Shown here in pieces: positions 14,701-27,869 of a stretch of DNA of 64,000 nt (position 1 is its first letter; each line of letters begins with the position of its first letter). The notes beneath the pieces are model-generated. The model saw nothing but the letters and a program-made list of their open reading frames with translations, was not told the DNA's origin and did not search any database. Where the stretch lies: the NCBI RefSeq assembly GCF_048773025.1, contig NC_133541.1, positions 124,833,049 through 124,897,048 of the forward strand, read 5' to 3'. Position numbers and translations under genes: made by a program. The DNA comes from Camelus bactrianus (Eukaryota; Chordata; Mammalia; Artiodactyla; Camelidae).

Positions 14701-17700
14701 ACCACTGGGAAGTTTAAATATATATATGTCTATCTTGATTCATGAATATGTCAATAAATTAAAGTGGCAGAAAAGAATTTCAGAAGGTTGAAGCATTTTC
14801 TGGAAGAAAACTTGGTCGTAGTTGGGGTATTTATGAAAGAAGACGGCAAAAGAAAAACACTTAAGAAATGGATATCATATTTGGATCTACACACTTTAGA
14901 TTTTTTACACTAGCTTTTTTGTTTTTTTCATGGCGGCACTGGGAATTGAACCCAGGACCTCGTGCATGCTAGGCATGCGCTCTCCCATTGAGCTATACCC
15001 TCCCCCCTCCAACCACATTAGTTTTAAACAGAGAAGAAAATCCATAGATGCTCACTGACTTACCACCTCTGTCACTTTTGTGTACTCCATCAACAGAAAT
15101 CAATTTGCTATGATCTGCTTGCTCCTTTACAACACTGTTGATAGTCCGAGTGCCATTCTCTTTTCCCCCAGTTTTCGGCTTTGTTGTTTCTTCCTATAAA
15201 AACAAAACAAAATGTAACAAAAACCCAACTTCAGAAAACATCATATTCCTACACTTGGTCATTCAGTCAGGAAGACAACATATATTTACTGTATGCATCA
15301 GATCATAGGCATTACCCTGGGAGAAGCTGGCAATCTACATAAAAGACAGATTCTGCTCTATATTCTAGGGGAGGTAGAGACACATGAAAATGAATCAACA
15401 CAGACAAGTATCATTCAACAGCTCTACACCTGCAGTGAACAGACACAGTAAGGGCACAAAGGAGAGAAGAGACTTGCTGCGTGTCAATAGCTCTGGGAAC
15501 GCTGGGAAGACAAGACTGTGTCTTAAATGACAGACCCAGTGCAAAGAGCAGACATGAAGGGGGTTCTAAAAAGGGCAGCCTGAGCAGAAGGTCGAGGTGT
15601 GAAACAGCATGAGAAGTCACATGGAAAACTAGAACTCAGTTACTGGGGACGGAATGGAGAGACAAAATTTGCTGGATTAAATATAAGACATCACTTCATC
15701 AATTTAAATGTGAGGATTTCTAAAAAAAGAAATAACTTCAAGTTAAAACTAACTTCCATTGGGATCTATATTCAATATCTCACAACTACAATGGAAAAGA
15801 AAGAAAAAGAATTAGATATATACATAGGTATGTATAACCAGATCACTTTACTGCACACCTGTAACTCATATAATACTGTACAACAACTACATTTGAATTA
15901 AAAAACAAACTTCTATAACCAAAAAGAAAAAAGGTGAGGATCAAATTTTCTTTCTGCTGTTCATAAAATCAGCTATATGTCCTTCAGAAGAGTCTGAGCA
16001 CTTTTTTCCATGAGCTGACTTTTCCTTCTCTTAATTTGAATTTGAGATAATTTCTATCATAATTTGTACTATAGAATTCCTGCTCTCACTTAACCCCACT
16101 ATTTCTGCTGTTTTTTTGTATAATCATCTCTCTCATTTTGACACTCATTTATCTTGTCCTTATTAGATGAATCTTTCCCCTTTGTACCCCTGCCCATCTT
16201 CATATTCATCCAGCCGTTCTTTCCTCCAGCCGTTCTTTCCAGTTGCTTTCTTATTCTTTCTTTTCTTAATGGCATATTTGAGAACTGTTTATTGCCACCA
16301 ACCTTTACAAATCTCAGTCCTGCACGTGTACCTCTCTTGTTATCACACTGTTTTCTATTGTGATCTTGAGGACTTCCATTCCTGTGTAGGATCCTTTTCA
16401 TCCCCATGAGAATCAGGGGGACGGTAAGTGAAAAAGCACAAGAAGGAAAAGTTAAAAACAAAACGACTTACCTCTGTAACACCAAGGACTGCTGAAGATG
16501 TGAGAGGTGCCGGTGCTGGGAAGGCAGGATGAGAAAAGCTTGAAACTTCACTTGATGGTTGGGAAAAGGTTCTAACCGCATCTTCATTTTCATTATTAGA
16601 ATTATTGTCCTCAATGAAGGTGCTAGTTCCTGGTTTCAAAACACCATCTTTTGCCTCTGCTGTAGTGAAAACAAGGTATGGTAGATGGAATTATCTGTAA
16701 TTTCTCATCAGTGAAAACACAAAAAGACAGTCTTCAAATAACTTACTGTTTATCATGGGTTCTTCCCAGGCCTGAATTAGCTTTGCGAATCTTGGATGCC
16801 GGACTTTCTAGAGAAGAAAATAGCAGCTTTAAGAACAACAAATACGAAATTGAAAAAAGTAACTGTAACATTCCCCATTCCTAGATGATCTAACACAAAG
16901 AGCGCTGGCTTTGGAGTCATTCAGATATGGATTCAAGTCCTGGGTCTGTCAGTTACCAACCTACATCTTCTCATGGGGTGAGGATGATGAGAGATGACCT
17001 CAGGGGTAACAAAATGTTACTTTCTTTACCCCTCACTGATTATTATACAAACACTATGGTATCCATTAGATGACTTTCTTGACCAAAATGATCTAGAACA
17101 AAAACTTATCCCTCATAGTTTACAGTCCTATTGAAAAAACTAACATTAAGAAATTTAAAGTAATTGTTATATTTTGAAATATGCTTGCATGATTTATATA
17201 TGTGTGAATGATCTCTCATGGGGGAAATATGAGAGTTTACTTTTTAGCAGTATCTTATTTGGATGAGTTAGAACAACAAACAGCATAAGCTACTTCTATT
17301 CCATTCGCCAAAAAGCTAAAGACAAATGATTGTTCAAATTCAGTTACTTCTAAGAAAGAGGAATAAAAACAAAAGTAATTCTGAGGGGCAATGACTCATG
17401 AGTGAAAGCCACACACATAGTAAACAGAAAACTGTCACTAAATATGTTCACAGAGGCAGAGTGAGATGGACTGAAAGAACAGACACTGAAGAAGTGTTTT
17501 CTGCAAAGAAATATTAGGTTTGGGACAAACCATTAAAAAAAAAAGTGGGGAGGAGGAAGAAAAGAAAAAATGAGACATGACTAGTCAAGTACAAACTTAA
17601 GGCAAGAAAAAAAGGAAAATGTAAGTATAACAAGGCATGTGGAGAAATATATATACTTTAGCATTTATATATAATAGATCAGGAATGTATCAGTATTGTT

Positions 17701-20700
17701 AGGGATATACCATGAGTGAAAGCCTCTGTTTTACCTTTTTATTATATATATAAAAACATATAAATTATATATGCAAGTATATATATTATTCTTCAAGTTT
17801 TATAAAAATATCAAAATACATGATATATGAAACATATATATAAAACAAAGGCCTTTGTTCATAGTATATCCCCAATAATGCTGACCTGTATTACTCTACA
17901 ACTGTTTGTTTGTAAATACTACTATAAGTGAGAGTTAAATTTTGTCACTCTCAGTCACTCAATTGAACATGGTCGTCTCTCACTACCTGAACGCTGCAAA
18001 TTATTACTAGAGAGAGAGAAAAATAGATTTTAGAAAGTTCCTAACATATCAAATTTCCACCTAGACAAAGAACTGGTAATCAGGATTCTAAGGATAATAT
18101 ATAGCTTGAAAAGATATATTTAATGGAACATGAGAGGGGGCTAAAAGAAGGTTAAAAAGTTTTCATCTCAAATTCTAAGCTCACAGTTGGTGGATACTGA
18201 AAAACAGACTGTAACCTCTTCCTACTTATCATATACTTCTTATCTACTTCCTTGGCATTTATGACATACTTCCTCTCATAACAACTGAACTTTTACAGCC
18301 TAAATAAAGGGAATAGAAATTTAAGTCATATTTTTAGAATTTGAATAGATTTCATTATGACATAGTACGCATATTATATTACCTGTACCATCAAACAGAT
18401 TTCATTATGATAGAGTGTGCATGTTACAGTACGTGCAGCATGATGCAGAATTCCATGTCTCTTCATGCATTCACATTCAAAAAATAATAAAATGCTTCTT
18501 ACATTTAAGACCTCATTCTTGGTGCTCCAGGAAATGCACAATTACGTTCCCTAATCTCTAGCGGTGTACACTGATGCAGGGGCTATAAGATGAATATGTA
18601 AATAACTATACTACAAAATGTCTGAAACTTGAAATTTTAGAATGGGACACGAGGACTGGACATACTTTTTAAAACTGTAATACAGAAGAATTCTGAAATA
18701 GGTTTCATCATATGGTTGTTATTAAGAGTCTACTTTTAAAGCTGGCTGTTATTTTAGGAAAAACATGTATTCTTCAGTTAGACGCAGAGTTTTGAATATA
18801 CTTGTAATGGGATAATTTAGAAAACACAGAGGAATCTCTTTATAATATGGATTTTGAGAAACAGAATTTTAATTTCTAAATTTCTAGAATTTCAACTATT
18901 ATTTTAGTCTTAATGCAGAACCAGAGATAGAAATAAAGTAAAAAAAAAACAAAAACAAAAAACAAAAAAAAACCCTCTTTCCTCACAACTCTCTGATACC
19001 AAAATAAAAAGTGTCCAAGGGGGAAAAAAAAAGATACATGCTACGTAAGTTTTGGAACTGAAAGGCCCCAGGAAGAGGCCATGATTATCACAGTAAGTAG
19101 CTGTGTGCACTGAAGATGTCCCTGAGGCACGAGTATTATACAAGTGCTGTCAGTGTGGTTTGAAAGTCAAAGAATCCTTATCCTTGGCCAAGCTTCACAC
19201 CTCCTCTGTTGTGGGAAACCTTTCCACAATACAATTTTCCTGTCACGATCTATTTTCTAGTCCATTTTGCTTCAGCCTCATCTTCAGTATTTATCAAAGT
19301 AAAAAAAAAAAAAGAAAAAAAAAACCTGCCATATTTTCATAAAATGGTTTACTCTGACCAACTTTCTCATACAAACATAAAACAATGATAAGCAGAACAC
19401 TGCTAAATTTTAAGAGAAAATACTACACAGAACTAAATTCAGAGCAGAAAAATTAATTTCACAAGAAAACACTTTACCTTGGGAGCAAGATCTAAGTTAC
19501 CATCTGATGGAGGCAGTGAATCATCAATATCATGTTTGGGTGAAATACTTTGGAGAAAAATACACATCAAAAATGAGTGAGTTCATTTCTTTAAACAAAC
19601 AAGTCACACAAGTCTATGCTGAGGGATGAGAAAGCAGATTTGGGAGCCAGGCTGCCTGATGGTTAAGTCACATTTCAACTACTTGTTAACCATGGTATCA
19701 TGGGTCAACTAGTCAACCTCCTTAAACTACAGTTGCCTAATTAACTAGAAGTAAGCTATAACAGCACAGCTACTCTGCAAAGCTGTTGTGGGGACTGTAT
19801 GAGGTAACAAATGCTAAGTACATAATACGGTGTCTAACCCACAGTAGGACACTCAAGAAGCCTTGTTTCTTTTCTCTGTGTTCCCTTAGTCAACATGTAA
19901 TTTTTAAAAATCCATAAAATCCTACCTGCTTACAGAGATGTCTTCAAACCTCGGTGCAACCTTAGTCACTGAAATCTCTATTAAAGAAGAAAGTAAAATA
20001 GTTTATACGGGCAATAGAAAAACACAGAACATTGAAAGTATAAGACCAATGTTTTTGTTAAAAAGCATTCCATTGGGACCACACCTGGAGACTACACACT
20101 TGAGTGAATACTGGTATACTCCTGGTAGGTAATTAATGCATAAAAACCACTTCCCCTCCTTTATATTTATCAAAAAAAAGAGGGTGTTTATCCAAATTTG
20201 GTATTTTAAAGTGAACTGCTGTTTTCAAGGACCAAAATCCCAACCAAACTTTATGAGACTCACAAAAGAATGATAATCATTAGTAGAATCAGTATCATAA
20301 ACTGACAGTGTCAAGCTTACATAGCGTGGTATTTCTGGACGACACCCACGGGACAAACCCACCCCACCATTTGGCTTTGTCAGCCTCGTGTTATCTGGGC
20401 ACGGTCATCCCTATTCGCTCACATACGGTCTAGGGCTGCTTTCACACTGCAATGGCAGACATGAGTGGATGTGACAGACATCACATGGCCTAAAATATTG
20501 ACTCTCTGGCCCTTTACAGAAAAAGCTTGTGCATCCCTGCTTTATGTCATAACAGGAAACCCTAAGACTCAAATCGAATCTTCTTACTCTTCTGCTCAAC
20601 ATTCTTCACTGAATCCATGCAGCTGCCATTGCTGGTTCCCAACTCAACAAACACTTCTTCTTCGTTGTCCTTGCTGGACAATTGCAACTTTTCTTGGATA

Positions 20701-23700
20701 TTTTCTGCCCCAGGATGAGAAGAAGGTAAACTCTCCTTAGCTGCAGAAAGAGAAATGATTGTTTTACGGTCATCACAGTAACTGCATTTCCTTTCCCAGT
20801 GGCTGCTTTAGGAATGAGCATGTGATGTAGCCCAGCTAATAAGATGCTAAGGGAAGTCTACGGAAGCGTCTGTTTCCTTCCTAGTTACAGAAAACATGCA
20901 GAGAGAAGCAGCCCTCCTCGCCTGCGGATATTGTCATGTGAGAAGATGATGCTTGGAGCTGCTGCTAATCAGCAGACCAGGAAAGGCGACATCAAACACC
21001 AGCAGCCTCACAGCTGAGGGAGGGACAGCATCTGGGATCCTGATTTCATCACCAAACCTTCTAAACAATCCTGACTCCTGTTGCTGTAGCCACTGTTACT
21101 TAGGGCTCCTATTATTATTTGCAGCTAAAAGCATTCTGACAAATTTCCCAAGGTCTACAGCAGACCTCCTCCTTTCTATACTACTAGAAAGGCTTTCAGA
21201 AGCATGCCTGAGCTAGGTAGTCACCTCGTTCCCAATCATTCCTACAGCATCCTTTCTGCACCAACAAAATGAAACTCATAGATCCCGCAAAGTTAACTGG
21301 CACATCTTAGCCTTTGCACCGCTGTCCTTTCTGCCAAATGTAATCTTCAAAGATGTTCCACCCACCAAACACGGCCCTTCTGCCTCCTTCCCTGGCAAAC
21401 TTCTACTCGCTCTGCATGGCTTACCTGACATCCTACACACTTTTAAAAAACTTCTTTCCTCACCATGGACTTGAAGTATTTGGCACATGTTAAATACCAA
21501 TAAAAAATACATAAAGACAGTTACAAAGTCCTCGTGGGCTCTGGGACACAGTAAGCACAGAATAAAGTAAAGCCAATCATAAAAATGGTGATGACAGTAA
21601 CAAGCTCCTGGAGGCCAGGAACTGTGCTTTTGACCTGTTTGCATTCTGTAACGTCAGAGTGGTGCTTACTACCTAAAACACACTTGATAGTCATCTGTTA
21701 AGTGGATGAATTAACAGATAAGAATGTTTTCTTTGAAAGTCCTGTTAAAAAAAACACATTAACCAGGGGCAACTCTGTTGTGTTATGAGCACCTTGAAGA
21801 CCAAAACTCTGTCTTTTCCATCTTTGTATTTCCTACAACAGAAGTTCTTTGCTTGATCAAGGTCTACCAAGTTAAAGGTGCCCTCATACAGTTCAGACTG
21901 AACAGCACGCGAGGGGTCACACCTAGGAAACAGTCGTCTTTTTTTTTTTTATGTGAAGCACTTCTGTGCTTTTATTACAATTTGTTGAGTCCTGAGTTGT
22001 GCTATTTGAATACTTATTATGACAATCCTTCAACTAATGGCAATAGAAAACCTTGTTCTAACAAAATATAGTTTCATGACAAGTATCCCCAAAAAAGAAG
22101 AAAACATCTGACTCTCATGAAGGCAGCATATCTCATTGTTTGCACTTCTGAGGAATGAAATTGGTGAGGGAACCCTTGTTCGTGTAATGATGTGAAAAGT
22201 AACCAGTGCTTCTCAACAAGGCACTGCTTTCCTGACTTCTGCCCTATCACTAGGTACCTTTAAAAAAACAATCTCTTATTAGTATGCTGCACACTGGCCC
22301 AGCTGTGCAGTTCTAATTGTTGGCCATTTGTTTACAGCACCAGGAAGGTATTGCCGAGCTCCCAGTTTTAAAGACAATCACTTTTTAGTGAGACTAATCA
22401 CTATGCAATAACTAGCATTCATTTACCCAATGTAATCCATTTGCTGTAAAAATTAAAGATCCAGTTCTGTAACAAGGCCAACTTGTTATAATGTTACAGG
22501 AAATGTACAACAAAGTAAAAAAAACCTGTTTTTCATATCTACACAAAGATATAATATGGGATTTAAGGGGCCATGATTAAACAAATGAATTTCTTTTAAG
22601 ACAATATTGTCTCAGATTTTAAATTACCTACAATTAACTTCTTAAATACTTCTGAATACTAGACCATTAAGAAAAAGTTAATTAAAAAAATAAAAACATA
22701 CATGAAATTTACACACTGGCTTTCATCACTGCCCTTTCATTATCAAAATTTCCTCAATCTTACTTCCGTATCTACGGTGGGCCCAACAACAGTAACTTAT
22801 TACCAGAACTCTGTCCTAGGTCGCTATTTTGAGGGGAAGTATTCGGTATCTTTCCGGCTCTGTAGTCGACAATCAGTTGGTAAAGGCTATGTATAAAGTG
22901 ATAAATAAATATTAGTACTTGAATGCTAATATGAAAAACAATTACCAAATATATTAAGTTCTTAGATTATTTCAGACAATATCAGAGGTAATATCAAAAC
23001 TTCAATTGTCCCATATATTTCAAATTTGTACAATCTACACTTTTAAATTTATGATGTATACTTAAAAAGGAAAAAAAGTAAGGTGAAGTAGTCATGAACT
23101 GAGTGCAGTACAGCTCAGTAAAAGTTAACTAGAGCGACCGTGACATACGGAAAGTATCTCGAACTCAGAAGTCCCAGCTCTATAACCAACAGCTGTTTGT
23201 TCCTGGACAAGGTGCTTCTCTTCAGCTCAAAGTCTCCCTTTATAAAACTGGGATCTTACTGTCAGGCAGTTAGTTATTAATACTCGTAAGAGTATTATGA
23301 AGATTTAATGAGATAATGTATCCCCCAGATGCTCAGAGAAACAGTGGAAGAATGGAATAATTTGTTCTTGAACTTTAATGCTGGAACTATTTGAGAATCC
23401 CAAATAAAACCCAATGTGTGTTTTTTTCATAGGTGTAACATCTAAATGTGGCAGTTTTCAGAAAATGTTACAAATTACGGTGACTAGCTGTTCTTCGTGG
23501 TTTATAATTCAGGGCACCTCAGCTACTATATAACTTGTAGTTAAACTTATTTATAAATATATGACCTCATACAAGCATATGTATGAGAACTAAACAAGCT
23601 GTCACTCTTAAGTTTACGTGTCCATCGCCACGAAGACCGCGGAAACTGGATCAGCACAGGCATCCCGGGAGAAGAGGTCAATCATGACCCGACTGCAGGA

Positions 23701-26700
23701 CCAGTTTCTTTTTCCTTTTCTTCTTTTAAAAATTTTATTAAAGGTCTTTAGAGAGCAACATCCAGACCCCAGACCCAGCTGCCGAAGAGATCCTGTTAAA
23801 ACCAGTTTTAGTACCAATGCTGCAGAAACAGAATCAAGGGAAACAAGAGAACGATTAGAATGCCCTCGCCCTGCCCCAATGCCTTGTGGGAGAGGACTGT
23901 CACTGTGATCTTAGGCAATCCCTTAGGTTCTTGGAAAATTCAACAGCAAGATTACAGAAGAAAGTCCCCAAAGGAAAATACAGGATTTTCTGCTCTACTA
24001 AACATTTTAAGACCCAAACAACTAGTTAGAAAAATCAGATATGTGACATTATTTGTACCCCATGCATTGGGGTTACACTGGAATGAAATGGAGAACAGCA
24101 GGACCCTAAGGATAAACACCTTACAAACCCTGAGATAAAGAACCCTGTGCCCACTGCTCCATCTCACTAGTCTGGCCTTTTGCTGGTTTCCAGCTGATGA
24201 TGTGGAGGGTCTCACTGCCATCCCCAAAGTGCCTGCTCCCAACTAGGAACTCTCACCTGTCACATAACAAGTAACAGTTAGGTCATTTTCAACCTCAGTT
24301 TAGAGAGAACTGGCACTTTAATGTAAACACTTACTGTTCAAAACCATTACAATAAGCATATTCTTCAGCAGTCCGTCCGTGTGAATCTAGCGAATCGGCA
24401 TTAACACGTTTCTCAAGAAGCAGCTTGACTATGTCCGGTGAGTCATGATACACAGCAAGTATGAGTGCTGATCTAAAATAAAAGAGACAACTTCACCCTT
24501 AGGAACTTAGTTAGCTTAACTTAAACAGTTAATTTGATCTATTTTACCAAGTTAATATCCTGCCCACCCCTGGAGAACTGACCATTTACATGCTTGAGTG
24601 CTCATCTTTGCAAATTACCTCGAAGGCCAAAACAGAGGGACAAAAAGGAAGCCTCCTGTCCTACTTGGGTAGCACATAGTAGAAGTTGCTAATTTAAAGT
24701 TCTCTGATGGAGAAGGATGCTGAGGTCACTTATCTGAAGTAGGTAAAGATTTAAATAAAGGATTCCCCATTTCTTCCCTCGTCTGAAATACAATACTTTA
24801 AAATCAGCTAGAGGTCAGGTAAGGAGAAGCTGTTTGCAGGCTGAAAACAGTAATATGAATAAAAAAGGCAATAAAAATAGTCACGGCTGCAGTTAATCAC
24901 GCTGAGAAGCATGTGCCCGGCACTAACCTGAACAGTCTACGCATGGTCTTTCTTAGGCACAACCCCCCTTGAAGGATGTACTACGACCCTCCTTTACGTG
25001 ACAGGAAACATACTGGTTGGTGATAAGTCATGTCCCCCAGGTAACACACCTGGCCAGCCGGAGAGCTGGGAATTCAACCTCGTCTGACTCTAAAGCCCAG
25101 CTCTTTCCTCTTTATCATCCACCTAAGACTTGTCTTCTTTAAAGGGAATGTTTATTCAATAATTAAAGCTATTTTTCTTCCTTCTACCATTATCAATTAA
25201 AAATAAAAACACCAAACTGTACTAGAAATGAAAAAGGATAAAAACTGACGAGCCCACAGTATCTGGTCATAGTTACTCTCTTAGTGATACTCACTCAGTG
25301 ATAACCTAATAACATCAGTATCCTTCAAAGAAAGTAAATTAAAGCAGAGTCATCCAAAAAGCAAAACAAACTCCTCTTTGTTTAGTATGCATCTTTTAAG
25401 AAAAAAATATATACCAAGAAGAGGTTAAAACAAATTATAAAAGAATGAAGAAATTCAACAGTCTCATAAGGTAAATAAAAACTAGAGTCCATACTAATAA
25501 AACTAAAATGAAACCCCTGAACTATTTTAAGACTGTATGACCAAAAAAATCAGGTTGCAAATTACATCAGTCACTATCATAAAGGAAGATGAATCCTGCT
25601 GCATACTTTTCTTTGTGACACCAGGCAGAATAATTGTTTTCTACCTAACTGATGATGTGTTGATTCTAACTTCATCCTCTTCTTATTAAGTTAATCTTTC
25701 TGATTGGCTGTTACTATTCTAGAACAACATTAACATTAAACAAAAAGAGAGAGAGAGAGAGAACAAACTATTGTACCTTTGCAGCTTGTCAACTGCATGT
25801 ACATTTGCCCCGTTCTCCATCAAAAATTTGACCATTTCTTCTTTGTTCTTCCTGACGGCGAGTAAAAATGGTGTCATGTTATACTGTAAAACAGTAAAAA
25901 CAGTTGACAATGTACAAAATTACATATAAATTTCAAAACTGAACTTAAAAACTTAAATCTTTGAACTTAAACATACACTATAAAGTAAATAAAAAGTAGC
26001 CCCTTCTTCCTCGCCGCTCTGTGCTCCTTCTCTTTAAAAGGTTCCTCCTTGACCTCATCCAAAGTTTCCCTGTGAAGTCACTCTCTGAAACCCACTTCAG
26101 ACATTTGCTGGTTCCAAGAACCTTCGCTTCTATTGCAGCGTGTGTCAGGCATTCTCTAGTTACCTTACTGCTCAACTACTACTCCCGACACTCTAAACAC
26201 TGCTCCAGAGAGAGAACCATTTAGCTGCCGAATCAACTACATTTCTAAGGAGCCACGCTGAGGAGAAAGATACCATACTGTCTGCAACATGCATAACCTA
26301 TCCAATTACAACTACGACTGATCTCATAAAGCTTGCAGACATTCCAATGGGAATATGACTACTTGCATGTAAAGAAAAAGTTTTTCTTAAACCAACTTAT
26401 AAATTCTAATTTGAAAAATTCCATCCCACTCTTAGGGATTATTATAAAATATGAAGTAGACTATAAATTAATATAGACTATCTTTAAAATCTTGAAATAT
26501 TTATCAAAATATACAACAGAAATTGTAAATTCAAATGCTTACAGAGGCAACATAGGTGGCCTGAGTAAGTGAAGGTCACAAGTGAGGACAGCAAACTGGA
26601 GAACACACGCCCCACCGAGAAGGGGCCACCTCTGCAGAGCAGACCACACAGGCCTGGGCTCAAGGGGGACCAGATTTGATTCTTTAGGAGAAGTTCTGAA

Positions 26701-27835
26701 GTGTAGATTTCTGCACAAGTCTCCTAAATTTTAAATGTTGACTCAATGTGTGGAGACAAACTGAACATATCCAGGGCCATGTTTAGTCTATAGCCCACTT
26801 GTGTTTTTATGTTTGCTGTGTTTCCCAAACAGTTGGGTATAAATCAACTATTTGTATGTAAAACCTTGCCTTTCTTTAGAATCATACGTCTTACACACAA
26901 AAACACTGGGCCCCAACATGTAATAAAAATTGTGATTAAGACTCATAATACCCACTTCAAAAATGTTTCCAATGCCTACTAAAACTACAATCTATCTGTA
27001 TCTAATTCTCCCTGATTGTTAATCAAATGGATAATTAGGATTAAGGATTAAGAGGTATAAACAATCAGGCATAAAATAAGGTACAAGGATGTACTGCACA
27101 ACATGGGGAATAGAGCCAATAGTTTATAATAACCGTAAGTGGAGCATAACCCTTAAAAATTTGTGAAACACTCAACTGTATACCTGTAACATATAATATA
27201 GTACATCAACTATACCTCAATTAAAAAAAATATATTGTAAGATAAATACACTTTAAAAAGTCTCATAATAACTGCTTCAAGAATTTTTCCAATGCCTACT
27301 AAAACTACAATCTACCTGTATCTAATTCTCCCCAATTGTTAATCAAATGGATAATTAGTTCATGAGATGGCCGAAACTAAATTATTAGAACAATTCCAAT
27401 TTGTTACTAATGTCATGGGTCTTGATGTTTAAAACTGCCATCTTGCATGGTATACTTATATATAATGCAATATAACTCAGCCATAAAAAAGAATGAAATA
27501 ATGCCATTTGCAGCAACATGGAAGGACCTAGAGATTAACATACTGAGTGAGGTAAGTCAGAAAGTGAAAGAGAAATCCCATAGGATATCACTTAACGTGT
27601 GGATTCTAAAAATGCGATACAAATGAACTTATTTACAAAACAGAAATAGACTCACAGACATAGAAAACAAACTGATGGTTACCGAAGGGGAAAGGGGGTG
27701 GAAGAGGAATAAATTAGCAGTTTTGGACTAGCAGATACAAATTACTACATATAAAATACATGAACAACAAAGTCCTACTGTATATACTAGAGGGAACAAT
27801 ACTCAATATCCTGTAATAAACCATAATGGAAAAGA

Positions 27836-27869
<34 letters not shown>

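Noticed and set aside
21722-21780. Candidate for the missing exon 6 after an acceptor-like TTTTTTTTAACAG
   Set aside because: The frame required by exon 5 stops quickly, and a much better exon with the family motif was found at 22804-22886.
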